Source of the DNA: Streptosporangiaceae bacterium
GTDB lineage: Bacteria; Actinomycetota; Actinomycetes; Streptosporangiales; Streptosporangiaceae
Direction: 5' to 3'
DNA: 34,768 nt
NCBI GenBank assembly: GCA_030038295.1
Contig: JASHPF010000066.1
Span: 1-34,768 of the forward strand
This document shows positions 8,023 to 15,539 of this stretch, in pieces. The number at the start of each line of letters is the position of its first letter. Within the stretch, counting starts at the first letter, position 1. The notes under the pieces are model-generated. The model had not been told where the DNA came from. It did not search any database and saw only the letters and a list, made by a program, of their open reading frames with translations. The position numbers and the translations under genes were made by a program.

Positions 8023-8937
8023 ATGCGCTTCAGCATCTGGCCGACCGCCGCCCAGTCCTGGCATGACATCCTCGAGCTCTCGACGCACTGCGAGCAGACC
8101 GGCTGGGACGGCGTGTACGTCGCCGACCACTTCATGCCCAACAGCCAGGGGCCCGAGCCGCTCGACGGGCCCATGCTGGAATGCTGGTCGGTGATCGCGG
8201 CGCTGGCGGCCGTGGTGCCGCGGGTGCGACTGGCGTCCCTGGTCAGCAGCGTCACGTACCGGCACCCGGCAGTCCTGGCCAATATCGCGGCCGCGATCGA
8301 CCAGATCAGCGGCGGGCGGCTCACGCTCGGCATCGGGGCGGGCTGGCAGCTGAACGAACACGCCGTGTACGGCATCGAGCTCGGCACGGTTCGCGAGCGG
8401 CTGGACCGCCTGGCGGAAGCGGCGCAGGTCCTGCGCTCGCTGCTGTCACAGCCCCGGACGACCTTCACGGGCGAGTACTTCCAGCTGCAGGATGCGCCGA
8501 ACCAGCCTCCCCCGGTGCACGGCCAGCTGCCGCTGCTCGTCGGCGGCGGCGGCGAGCAGCGCACGATGCGCATCGCCGCGCAGTATGCCGACCACTGGAA
8601 CTCCTGGTCCACGCCCGAGGTGCTCGCGCACAAGCTCGCGGTGCTGCGCACGCACTGCGACGACGTCGGCCGCGACCCAGCGGACATCCACGTCTCCACT
8701 CAGGCCCCGCTCTACCTGTCGACCGACCGGCAGTGGCTGGATGAGCGTCGGCAGCAGACGGGCGGACGGCATTCGGCGATCATCGGTACCCCGGCGGAGG
8801 TGACCGACATCGTCGGCCAGTACGCCGAGGCCGGCGCCCAGGAGCTGATCATCCCCGACTTCACCCTCGGCTCCGCCGCGCGGAAGAAGGAGACCTGCGA
8901 CCTGTTCATTGAGGAAGTCGCCGCGGCGTTCCGCTGA
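8023..8937 (+). CDS. LLM-class F420-dependent oxidoreductase
   Basis: 304 residues. I choose the ATG at 8023 because AGGA sits nine bases before it; an ATG at 8014 in the same frame would overlap that site. The luciferase-like TIM-barrel pattern is clear: 'MRFSIWPTAAQSWHDILE', 'GWDGVYVADHF', 'VRLASLVSSVTYRHPAVLA', '[17 protein letters not shown]' and 'LPLLVGGGGEQRTMRIAAQYAD'. It resembles the actinobacterial subgroup thought to use coenzyme F420 rather than FMN, judged from the '[11 protein letters not shown]' region and length. The substrate is unknown. It starts 39 bp after polX on the same strand. A second LLM protein of a different subgroup lies at 26449-27369. Confidence 0.9.
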   Translation: MRFSIWPTAAQSWHDILELSTHCEQTGWDGVYVADHFMPNSQGPEPLDGPMLECWSVIAALAAVVPRVRLASLVSSVTYRHPAVLANIAAAIDQISGGRLTLGIGAGWQLNEHAVYGIELGTVRERLDRLAEAAQVLRSLLSQPRTTFTGEYFQLQDAPNQPPPVHGQLPLLVGGGGEQRTMRIAAQYADHWNSWSTPEVLAHKLAVLRTHCDDVGRDPADIHVSTQAPLYLSTDRQWLDERRQQTGGRHSAIIGTPAEVTDIVGQYAEAGAQELIIPDFTLGSAARKKETCDLFIEEVAAAFR

Positions 8938-9037
8938 CGGCGCCGGGCCCGTGCGCGGACCGCGGCTAGCCCGTGGCGCTCACGTGCGGGGCACCCGCGC
9001 CCGTCGCGACGACAAGGCGACGTGGACCCCGTTGTCG

Positions 9038-9403
9038 CTATCGGCGCTGCGGCACGGCTAACTTCACCCAGGGCAGCCGACCAGACCGCACCTGGGCGTC
9101 GTGCGTCTCGCACAGCACCGTCCGGGTCTGACCGCTACCCAGAGTGATCTCCCAGGCCGCCGCGCCGAGCTGGGTGCACGGCGTGTGCCACGACGTGATC
9201 GTCAGCACGTCGGGACAGATGATCTTGCGACCCGCTCCGCACATTCCGGTGAACTCCCGGCAGCGGTCGCAGAATCCGAGCCGGGCGGCCTCCCGGTCCC
9301 TGATCGCCCGGCCGCAGTCCGGGCAGGTCCGGCACAGCGTCGGCGCGCCCTGGCCCGGACGCCGCAACCGGAGTAGCCCGAGCGCGCTCGTGCTCACAGC
9401 CAT
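9038..9403 (-). CDS. Uncharacterised Cys-rich zinc-ribbon-like protein
   Basis: 121 residues with nine cysteines. C24, C27 and C30 ('CRTCPDC') and C45, C48 ('FCDRC') form likely zinc knuckles, followed by 'FTGMCGAGRKIICPD' (C55, C63), 'TSWHTPCTQLG' (C76) and 'VLCETHDA' (C98/H101). I recall the phrase 'CDRCREFTGMCGAGR' only from uncharacterised actinobacterial proteins and know no function. AGGA lies just before the ATG. It is 50 bp downstream of the 70-residue ORF at 9454-9666 on the same strand; both follow hemQ. The many CxxC pairs suggest structural zinc, or possibly redox or iron-sulfur binding. I see no membrane segment or catalytic signature. Confidence 0.7.
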   Translation of the reverse strand: MAVSTSALGLLRLRRPGQGAPTLCRTCPDCGRAIRDREAARLGFCDRCREFTGMCGAGRKIICPDVLTITSWHTPCTQLGAAAWEITLGSGQTRTVLCETHDAQVRSGRLPWVKLAVPQRR

Positions 9404-9453
9404 GTGTTCCTGCCTCTCGGGGCGCCGGCGCCGGACGGCGAGCCAGCCCTCGC

Positions 9454-9666
9454 TCAGGCCGAGATGCGCTCCAGCATTCCGGCGATGAAGATCCTGGTGG
9501 CCGGTGACACGAGCGGGTTGCCGGATGGATCCGGCGCGCCAGGGCCAGCCGCGGCGTACCGAGTGCCAGCCGTGACCGCCCGCATGGCCACCAGGTGTGG
9601 CGCGAGCTCCGTGGCGAGGCGGCGAGCTAGCTCGGGTGTCAGGGGTGATTCGCTACCAGCGGTCAT
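9454..9666 (-). CDS. Small uncharacterised protein, 70 residues
   Basis: The ATG at 9666 has a near-ideal ribosome site (GGAGG eight bases upstream), which decides the start over an in-frame ATG at 9711. The protein has an acidic/helical first half ('LTPELARRLATELAPHLVAMRA'), a Gly/Pro-rich middle ('AAAGPGAPDPSGNP') and a hydrophobic helical end ('TRIFIAGMLERI'). No known domain is recognised. It precedes the Cys-rich gene by 50 bp and probably shares its transcript. The strong ribosome site and the co-oriented neighbour are the main evidence that it is real. Confidence 0.6.
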   Translation of the reverse strand: MTAGSESPLTPELARRLATELAPHLVAMRAVTAGTRYAAAGPGAPDPSGNPLVSPATRIFIAGMLERISA

Positions 9667-9726
9667 GATTTCCACCTCCGGGCCGGCCCCCGCCGACCCG
9701 GATCCAGCCAAGCACGGTGGCGTGCC

Positions 9727-9739
9727 ATCCGCTACGGAT
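9727..9739. promoter_or_regulatory. Short inverted repeat upstream of the 70-residue ORF
   Basis: ATCCG-CTA-CGGAT is a perfect 5-bp inverted repeat, about 60 bp upstream of the ATG at 9666, in the 163-bp gap between hemQ and this small gene. It could be an operator for the two-gene unit. An inverted repeat this short is weak evidence. Confidence 0.2.
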
Positions 9740-9829
9740 ACGACACAAGCAGCGACTGTCTGTAGTCAGATGTGGCATTTTGCCGACGGTGCCAGGGTTG
9801 GGTGGCGGCAGCGCCGCAATCGCGGGGTC

Positions 9830-10573
9830 TTAGGGGAGGGCCGCGAGCAGTTCGTCGACGGGCTTGCGCCGGCCGGTGTAGAAGGGGATCTCGATCCGAG
9901 TGTGCCGGCGCGCCCGGGCACCCCGCAGATGGCGCATCAGGTCCACAATGCGGTGCAGCTCGTCTGCCTCGAACGCGAGGATCCATTCGTAGTCGCTGAG
10001 CGAGAAGCTGGCCACCGTGTTGGCGCGCACATCGGGGTAGTCGCGGGCCATCCGGCCGTGCTCAGCGAGCAGCTCGCGCCGCTCGGCGTCGTCGAGCAGG
10101 TACCACTCGTACGAGCGCACGAACGGGTAGACGCTGACGTAGTTCTTGGGCTCCTCGCCGGCCAGAAACGCCGGGACGTGGCTCTTGTTGAACTCAGCGG
10201 GCCGGTGCAGCGCCAGCACCGACCAGACCGGCTGGCTGGCGCGGCCGAGGCCGGTGCGGCGGAACCTGGCGTACATCTCCTGCAGGTCGTCGGCGGTGGG
10301 CCCGATCCACCAGAACAAGTAGTCCGCGTCGGCGCGCAGTCCCTGCACGTCGTAACAGCCGCGGGTGACCACGTCCTTGCCCGCCGCGTGCTGGCAGAGC
10401 TCGCTGACCTCGGCGGCCAGGCCGGGGCGGCCGCTCTCGGCCTGACTGGCGGCGGCCTCGAGTGCCGCGGGCGAGGTCACCTTGAACACCGACCACATGG
10501 TGTAACGGATCAGCTCGTTCAGCTCGCGCGCCCTCGGGCGGGCGGCTGGAGCTGGCTCCTGGTTCCCGGCCAT
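9830..10573 (-). CDS. hemQ: HemQ, coproheme decarboxylase (chlorite-dismutase family)
   Basis: 247 residues. HemQ removes two propionates from iron-coproporphyrin III, using hydrogen peroxide, to give protoheme: the last step of the coproporphyrin-dependent heme route of Gram-positive bacteria. The actinobacterial signature is strong: '[13 protein letters not shown]' at the N-terminus, '[16 protein letters not shown]' (the Tyr at about 149 corresponds to the redox-active one), '[20 protein letters not shown]' with the presumed proximal heme ligand H172, and '[23 protein letters not shown]'. It lacks the distal Arg context of true chlorite dismutases. It lies in a loose heme region with hemG and hemE, all leftward but separated by other genes. 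The ATG has no obvious Shine-Dalgarno sequence. Assignment is firm. Confidence 0.95.
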   Translation of the reverse strand: MAGNQEPAPAARPRARELNELIRYTMWSVFKVTSPAALEAAASQAESGRPGLAAEVSELCQHAAGKDVVTRGCYDVQGLRADADYLFWWIGPTADDLQEMYARFRRTGLGRASQPVWSVLALHRPAEFNKSHVPAFLAGEEPKNYVSVYPFVRSYEWYLLDDAERRELLAEHGRMARDYPDVRANTVASFSLSDYEWILAFEADELHRIVDLMRHLRGARARRHTRIEIPFYTGRRKPVDELLAALP

Positions 10574-10722
10574 GGAGTCATGTCTACCAGAGCCGCTGGC
10601 TGGCCGGGCATCCGTGACCGCCGCGCCGCCGGCGGCCGGGCCCGATCACGAAACGAGCCGCGTCGGTGCTGGCCTACCGGCACGGTGGCTGCGACCCTGA
10701 TCGTGGTGGCCATCGACAGCGC

Positions 10723-10752
10723 GCTAGCGTAAATTGATATCATTGTGCTAGC
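10723..10752. promoter_or_regulatory. Palindromic promoter region of the SPFH/RHH operon
   Basis: In an AT-rich patch, unusual for this DNA, the perfect palindrome TGATATCA (10735-10742) is flanked by two copies of the palindrome GCTAGC (10723-10728 and 10747-10752). TAGCAT at about 10749 could be a -10 element, which would put TGATATCA in the spacer of a sigma-70-type promoter, a classic operator position. The ribbon-helix-helix protein encoded at 11731-11952 is a natural candidate to bind it. Symmetry and position are seen; promoter function and the regulator are inferred. Confidence 0.5.
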
Positions 10753-10788
10753 ATGTGACGGAGCGCACGTCATGCGGAGGTGGCCGAG

Positions 10789-11703
10789 GTGGCTTCAGAC
10801 ATTCTGGCCGGTACGGCCCGGCAGCCTGCCCCGACCGGGATGACCGAGACGGACGCGTACTCGGTGGCAGGCATCCCGGTGCTGATCATCGGGATCGTGA
10901 TCTTGGCAGCGGCCATCGCGCTGACGGCATTCGGCGCCGTGGCGCGTAACGGCGTGTTGGTGGTCGGAATCCTGCTGTTTCCGGTCGCCGACCTCTGCTT
11001 CCACGGCCTGACGGCGGTGGTGCCTGGTGAGGCTCGCGTGCTGCAGCTCTTCGGCGCCTACCGGGGCACCGTGCGGACGCCGGGCCTGCGCTGGGTCAAC
11101 CCCTTCACGCGCCGGCGGCGGGTATCGGTCCGAGTCCGCAATCACGAAACGCCGGTGGCCAAGGTGAACGACGCCGACGGCAACCCGATCGAGATCGCCG
11201 CCGTGGTGGTCTGGCAGGTGCAGGACACCGCCAAGGCGATCTACGCGGTGGACGAGTTCGCCAGGTTCGTCGCGACCCAGACCGAGACCGCGGTCCGGCA
11301 CATCGCGTCCAGCTATCCCTACGACAGCCGCGGCACCGGTGCGCTCTCGCTCCGGGACAACGCCGACGAGATCACCGAGCGGCTATCCGCCGAGATCGCC
11401 GAGCGGGTGCGCCCAGCTGGCGTGCTGATCATCGAGTCCCGCCTCACCCGGCTGTCCTATGCGCCGGAGATCGCGCAGGCGATGCTCCGCCAGCAGCAGG
11501 CGAACGCGGTGGTCGGGGCCCGCCAGCGGATCGTGGAGGGCGCGGTGGGGATGGTGCGGCTCGCGCTCGAGCGGCTGGAGGAGGAAGGGGTCGTCGAGCT
11601 CGACGAGGAACGCAAGGCCGCCATGGTCTCCAACCTGCTCGTGGTGTTGTGCAGCGAGCAGGCAACCCAGCAGGTCGTCAACACGGGTTCGCTGTATCAG
11701 TGA
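10789..11703 (+). CDS. SPFH/Band 7 domain membrane protein
   Basis: 304 residues from the GTG at 10789, which has GGAGG eight bases upstream; the GTG at 10780 would overlap that site. Two hydrophobic segments come first ('AGIPVLIIGIVILAAAIALT' and 'VLVVGILLFPVADLCF'). The SPFH/prohibitin-like domain follows: 'VVPGEARVLQLFGAYRGTVR', 'GLRWVNPFTRRRRVSVRVRN', 'DADGNPIEIAAVVVWQVQD', 'AVRHIASSYPYD'. A helical end with 'AQAMLRQQQANAVVGARQRIVEGAV' closes the protein. Band 7 proteins oligomerise on membranes and organise microdomains or protect partner complexes. This subgroup is widespread in Actinobacteria next to a small ribbon-helix-helix protein, as here. Function unknown beyond the fold. Confidence 0.88.
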   Translation: MASDILAGTARQPAPTGMTETDAYSVAGIPVLIIGIVILAAAIALTAFGAVARNGVLVVGILLFPVADLCFHGLTAVVPGEARVLQLFGAYRGTVRTPGLRWVNPFTRRRRVSVRVRNHETPVAKVNDADGNPIEIAAVVVWQVQDTAKAIYAVDEFARFVATQTETAVRHIASSYPYDSRGTGALSLRDNADEITERLSAEIAERVRPAGVLIIESRLTRLSYAPEIAQAMLRQQQANAVVGARQRIVEGAVGMVRLALERLEEEGVVELDEERKAAMVSNLLVVLCSEQATQQVVNTGSLYQ

Positions 11704-11730
11704 CCCTCGCGTATCGGTGAGCACAGGCAC

Positions 11731-11952
11731 GTGGCAACGGTGAGTGAGCGCAAGGGGATCCTGCTCCGGCTCGACCCGTCCGTGCACGACGCGCTGAGCC
11801 GATGGGCGGCCGACGAGTTGCGGAGCACCAACGCCCAGATCGAGTTCCTGCTGCGCCGCGCGCTCGCCGACGCTGGCCGGCTGCCGTCAAGGGCGGGCCC
11901 GATGCGACGACCGGGCCGGCCGCGCGCGCCGGTAACCGACTCAGCCGAGTGA
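11731..11952 (+). CDS. Arc-like ribbon-helix-helix DNA-binding protein
   Basis: 73 residues from the GTG at 11731 (a GTG nine bases on is also possible). 'GILLRLDPSVHDALSRWAADELRSTNAQIEFLLRRALADAG' has the beta strand plus two helices of Arc/MetJ-type RHH domains. The end is Arg/Pro-rich and probably disordered. It starts 27 bp after the SPFH gene and is likely cotranscribed. It could be an autoregulator of the pair (see the palindromic promoter at 10723-10752) or an antitoxin-like protein, but no toxin gene is nearby. Its last 12 bp overlap the convergent ridA-like gene. Confidence 0.82.
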   Translation: MATVSERKGILLRLDPSVHDALSRWAADELRSTNAQIEFLLRRALADAGRLPSRAGPMRRPGRPRAPVTDSAE

Positions 11953-12354
11953 GCCGGTCGTCGGCGCGAGCGCGATCGCCTCGATCTCGACGAGCTGTCC
12001 TTCGTACCCGAGGGCGCCGACGCCGAGCAGCGTGCTCGGCGCGTCGTGGGCGCCGAACGCCGCGCGTACCACCCGCCACACGTCGAGCAGGTCGCCCCGG
12101 TCCGCGGACACCACGTACACCGTGGACTTGAGCACATCCGTGAGGCTCGCGCCCGCGGCCGCCAGGGCAGTCCGCAGGTTGGCGATCACGCGCTCGGCCT
12201 GCGCAGTGAAGTCACCTGGGTCGGTGACGACCCCCGCCTCGTCGATCGGGCACGCGCCGGCCGTGAACACCAGGCTGCCGGACAGCGCAACGGCGGCATA
12301 GGCGTACGGGGCTCCGGGGTAGAGGTCGCGGGCGCGGATCAGGCGAGCGGGCAT
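11941..12354 (-). CDS. RidA family protein (YjgF/UK114)
   Basis: 137 residues from the ATG at 12354, which is preceded by GAGG at good spacing; an upstream ATG at 12402 adds 16 unconserved residues. RidA proteins hydrolyse reactive enamine/imine intermediates released by PLP enzymes. The pattern fits: 'ALSGSLVFTAGACPIDEAGVV', 'FTAQAERVIANLRTALAAAGASLTDVLKSTVYV' and 'PSTLLGVGALGYEGQLVEIEAIA', which ends in the family's conserved 'V-E-I-E-A-I-A'. The Arg that defines the RidA deaminase subgroup is not clearly in place, so it may belong to one of the Rid2-7 groups. It lies 101 bp downstream of the DUF429 gene on the same strand. Confidence 0.88.
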   Translation of the reverse strand: MPARLIRARDLYPGAPYAYAAVALSGSLVFTAGACPIDEAGVVTDPGDFTAQAERVIANLRTALAAAGASLTDVLKSTVYVVSADRGDLLDVWRVVRAAFGAHDAPSTLLGVGALGYEGQLVEIEAIALAPTTGSLG

Positions 12355-12455
12355 GGGCGCGATCCTCGCAGCCCCGGTGACCGCGGACAACCGGTTCAGC
12401 ATGGGCGGCTCGCCGCGCGCGGACGGTCGGCGCCGTGTCCGCTCGATCCAGGCGG

Positions 12456-13151
12456 TCAGGTCCAGATCGCGCAGTCGACGCCGTCGCTGAACCGCTCGGG
12501 CTCGGCTGGCAGGCGCCGGGCGGTGCCAGCCGCTACCCGCTGCGCGGTCCAGGCCACGGCGGCTGCGTCAAGCACGTCGTCGACGCCGACCCGCAGCCCG
12601 GCCAGCGCAAGATCGCCGGTCAGGTCGACGCCACGGGCCGCGAGCAGATCCCGACGGCGCACCGCGCCCGCCCACGTGGACTTGGCGTCGGCGAGCGGTG
12701 CCCCGGCCATCGCCGCGAAGCTCAGCTCGGGGTGCGCCTCGACGACCGGACACGGCGCCCCGTCCCGCCAGCCGTCGACCTGAAGGATTTTGTCCCGGAG
12801 CCGGAACGCCTGGCTGGAGATGCCATGCCCAGTCAGCGCGCGGCTCACCGCGAGTGCGTCGGCGTAGTCAGCAACCTGCAGCGCGGCGCGGACCGGTGTC
12901 ACGAACACTGACGCCCGGCGGGGCCCGGCCGCCTTCCTGGCCAGCAGGTCCGCCTGCCGGGTACCGGCGTCGGCCAGCCCGATCGGGATGTCGATGGCCA
13001 CGACCTGCAGCGGCCCGGAATCGTCGGCCGCCGCGCACACCAGTGCGCCGATCTCAGCCCGCACGAGCGCGTGCACGCCGTCCCGAGAGAGCACAACGCC
13101 GACCCAGCCCGCTGGGCACGCGTCCACGCCGAGCACGGGTCGCACCGCCAT
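12456..13151 (-). CDS. DUF429 domain protein (predicted RNase H-like nuclease)
   Basis: 231 residues. The N-terminal 'VLGVDACPAGWVGVVLS' with an Asp in the first strand, 'VVAIDIPIGLAD', 'FVTPVRAALQ', 'GISSQAFRLRDKI', 'VVEAHPELSFAAMAG' and 'GVDDVLDAAAVAWTAQRVAAG' are the order and motifs of DUF429, predicted from its fold to be an RNase H-like nuclease. Acidic residues at D9, in 'AIDIP', in 'EAHPE' and in 'VDDVLDA' could form the metal site. No activity is established for the family. It lies between hemG and the RidA-type gene on the same strand, 97 bp from hemG. Confidence 0.88.
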   Translation of the reverse strand: MAVRPVLGVDACPAGWVGVVLSRDGVHALVRAEIGALVCAAADDSGPLQVVAIDIPIGLADAGTRQADLLARKAAGPRRASVFVTPVRAALQVADYADALAVSRALTGHGISSQAFRLRDKILQVDGWRDGAPCPVVEAHPELSFAAMAGAPLADAKSTWAGAVRRRDLLAARGVDLTGDLALAGLRVGVDDVLDAAAVAWTAQRVAAGTARRLPAEPERFSDGVDCAIWT

Positions 13152-13248
13152 ACGGTCATGGTGTCAGCAGGTGTCCCGAAGGCGGGGCGATGGTCTCGTC
13201 CGCAACCCAGCGCGGAACGTGTCGGGCGCGGGCGGTCGGCCGGCCCGA

Positions 13249-14757
13249 TCACCGTCGTGCTCGGGCGGACACGCCCTGGCTGCCGAGGTAACCGAGCACC
13301 TGGTCGGCCGCTAGCCTGGCGGTCGCGATGCAGGCCGGGATGCCGACCCCGTCGTAGGCCGCGCCGCAGATCGCGAGACCCGGCGCGGCCGCGATCGCGG
13401 CCCTGATCCGCGCGACCCGGTGAAGGTGCCCGACGCTGTATTGCGGCAGCCCGCCACCCCACCGGGTGACCCGTGCGTCCACCGGGCTGCCGCGCACTCC
13501 GATGGCGGCGGAAAGGTCCGCCGCGGCGAGGGCGGCCAGGTCCGCGTCGTCACGCTGCAAGACGGCGTCTTCACCCAGCCGGCCGACCGAGCAGCGGACG
13601 ACTTGCACGGCCGGATTCTCACGCCGCAGGTGCGGCCACTTCATCGTGCTGAAGGTGACGGCCTTCACGGCGCGGCCGTCGACCGCGGGCACCAGGAATC
13701 CGCTGCCGGTCAGCGGCTCGGCGAAGGCGTGCACCGGGAAGGCGAGCGTGACGATCGCCATGCTCGCGTACGTGATCTCGCCAAGCGCGGCGGCGGCCTG
13801 ACCCGTCGCAGGCACCCGACCGGCCGCGCCGGCCAGCAGCCGGCCGGCCGGCGTGGCCGGTACCGCGATGATGACTGCGTCGGCGTCGAGCCACTCGGGC
13901 GCGTCCGCCGAGCCGACCGTCAGCCGCCAGCCGACCACGGTGCGCGTCAGCTCCCTGACCATGGCGCTGGTGCGGACGACCGCACCCGACGCCGCCGCCA
14001 GCGCCGCCGGCAGGCCGCCGAGTCCGCCGGTCAGCGTGGTGAACACCGGCGAGGCAGGCTGGGCCGCTCCGTCGGCGTCTCGGTCCGCTGGCGGCGGGAG
14101 CAGCGAGGCCGCGGCGTCGGCCAGCGAGGCGTGCTGGTGCGCCGCCTTGGCCAGGGCCGGCAGGGTCGCCTCGAAGGACAGGTCCTCGCACCGCCCGGCG
14201 TACACGCCGCCCAGCAGCGGCTCCACCAGCCGGTCCACCACTTCGATACCCAGCCGGCCGCCGACCCTGGTGGTCACCGACTCATCGCCGCCCGGCTCGC
14301 TGGCCGGCCGGCTGCGGTCCTGGCGCGCCCTGGCCACGCCCCGCGGGGATACGATCCCGCTCGCGGCAAGCTCGTCGAAGTCCGCGGGCACGCCCATGAA
14401 CTGGCGCCGCGGCAGCGGCCGGACGCGGCCGCGGGTCCAGATTCCGGCCGACGTCGTCCCCGGCACCTCAAGCTCGCCCGCCAGACCCAGGTCGGCGATG
14501 ATGCCGGTGCCCTCCGGGCGCCGGGCGAGCAGCGCCTCGGCGCCGGCGTCGACGGACACGCCCGCGACCTCCGACACCGCCAGCTTGCCGCCGAGCCGCG
14601 GCGAGCCTTCCAGCACAGTGACCGTCAGCCCCGCGTCCCGAAGCAGGAACGCGGCCGACAGGCCGGCAACGCCGCCGCCGATGATCGCCACAGCGGTGCG
14701 GCCGGTCTGCTCTGCACCGCGGCCGGACGACGCGCCGGGAGGCGGCCCCTGCGTCAC
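13249..14757 (-). CDS. hemG: Protoporphyrinogen/coproporphyrinogen oxidase (HemY type)
   Basis: 502 residues. This FAD enzyme oxidises coproporphyrinogen III to coproporphyrin III (or protoporphyrinogen in other routes). With HemQ present in the window, the coproporphyrin role is the likelier one. Seen: the dinucleotide site 'VAIIGGGVAGLSAAFLLRDAG' with 'VTVLEGSPRLGGKLAV' and 'SVDAGAEALLARRPEG' at the N-terminus, 'VDRLVEPLLGGVYAG' in the middle, and the FAD-closing 'YSVGHLHRVARI' and 'LAICGAAYDGVGIPACIATARLAA' at the end. The GTG start overlaps the stop of the upstream deaminase-like pseudogene by four bases (GTGA), so translation of hemG was probably coupled to it. A Pro/Gly-rich insert lies between 'GVARARQD' and 'VTTRVGGRLG'. 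Confidence 0.94.
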   Translation of the reverse strand: MTQGPPPGASSGRGAEQTGRTAVAIIGGGVAGLSAAFLLRDAGLTVTVLEGSPRLGGKLAVSEVAGVSVDAGAEALLARRPEGTGIIADLGLAGELEVPGTTSAGIWTRGRVRPLPRRQFMGVPADFDELAASGIVSPRGVARARQDRSRPASEPGGDESVTTRVGGRLGIEVVDRLVEPLLGGVYAGRCEDLSFEATLPALAKAAHQHASLADAAASLLPPPADRDADGAAQPASPVFTTLTGGLGGLPAALAAASGAVVRTSAMVRELTRTVVGWRLTVGSADAPEWLDADAVIIAVPATPAGRLLAGAAGRVPATGQAAAALGEITYASMAIVTLAFPVHAFAEPLTGSGFLVPAVDGRAVKAVTFSTMKWPHLRRENPAVQVVRCSVGRLGEDAVLQRDDADLAALAAADLSAAIGVRGSPVDARVTRWGGGLPQYSVGHLHRVARIRAAIAAAPGLAICGAAYDGVGIPACIATARLAADQVLGYLGSQGVSARARR

Positions 14758-15451
14758 CGAGGCTCGCTCGCGACGACGGCCGCGGTCCGGTCGACATCCG
14801 CGCCGATGCGCGCCAGCTCGGCCCGGGTGTCTTCGTCACAGCGCGCGCCGCGCCCGCCCGCCTCAGAGCACTGGAGCGGCTTCACCCCGAGCTCGGCCGC
14901 AGCCGCGTAATCGGTGGCGAGGTCGGTGCCGAACATCGCCGGGTCGTCAGTCGAGACCGAGCACGGCACGCCCGCAGCGACCAGCGAAGGCAACGGGTGC
15001 ACGGCGAGCGACGCTACCACGCTGGTGCGCGGGTTCGAGATCGGGCAGACGTCGAGCACGGTGCCGCGGCCTGCCAGCTCGCGGACCAGAGCGGGATCTT
15101 CGATCGCGCGAATGCCGTGGCGCGACGGGCTGGCGCGCAGCGTTTCCCGTGCCCACCGGATCGACGCGGTGCCGGCGACCTCCCCGGCGTGGGGCACCGA
15201 GGCGAGGCCGCCTTCTTTCGCGATGGCGAAGGCGCGCGCGAACGGCTCCGGCGGGTACTCGGCTTCCCGGCCGCCCAGGCCGAGGCCCACGACGCCGCGC
15301 CCGGCGTACGCCACCGCGTACCTGGCGGTCAGCTCCGCCGCTTCCGCGGGGAAGCTCCGGTTCGCATCCGGCGTGCGCCGGACCTCAACTCCGTGCACCT
15401 CCGGACGGTTCCTTCCAGGTGAACGTGCAACTCGATCTTCGGGAACGTCAC
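14754..15451 (-). pseudogene. Adenosine-deaminase-like gene with internal deletion and frameshift
   Basis: The N-terminus, from a GTG at 15451, encodes 'VTFPKIELHVHLEGTVR', the metal-binding HxHxEG start of adenosine-deaminase-type amidohydrolases. The frame then continues as unrelated sequence. One frame over, at about 15400, the family pattern resumes at 'HGVEVRRTPDANRSFPAEAA' and runs to the end with 'GLGLGGREAEYPPEPFARAF', the catalytic 'SVPHAGEVAG', 'RHGIRA' and 'VSTDDPAMFGTDL'. Roughly 100 residues that separate these blocks in full-length members (about 340 residues) are missing, and the junction changes frame. The remnant could make only the C-terminal part, from an internal ATG at 15398. 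Related enzymes deaminate adenosine or aminodeoxyfutalosine. Its TGA overlaps the hemG GTG. Either a genuine deletion or an assembly collapse. Confidence 0.85.
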
Positions 15452-15539
15452 AGCACCGATTGTCGTCAACCCTCGCGGTCGTGCCGGAATCGTTATCCGA
15501 CCCCAGGAACCGGCCGCCCGGCGGTGGCGTCCGAGGTGC

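Noticed and set aside
6529-8361. 610-codon leftward frame opposite polX
   Set aside because: Antisense shadow of polX and the following oxidoreductase; low-complexity translation without domains.
9404-10732. 442-codon rightward frame opposite hemQ and the 70-residue ORF
   Set aside because: hemQ on the other strand has full family motifs; this frame has none.
11731-11952. Antitoxin of a toxin-antitoxin pair
   Set aside because: The neighbours are an SPFH gene and a RidA-type gene; no small toxin gene is present, so a regulator of its own operon is more plausible.
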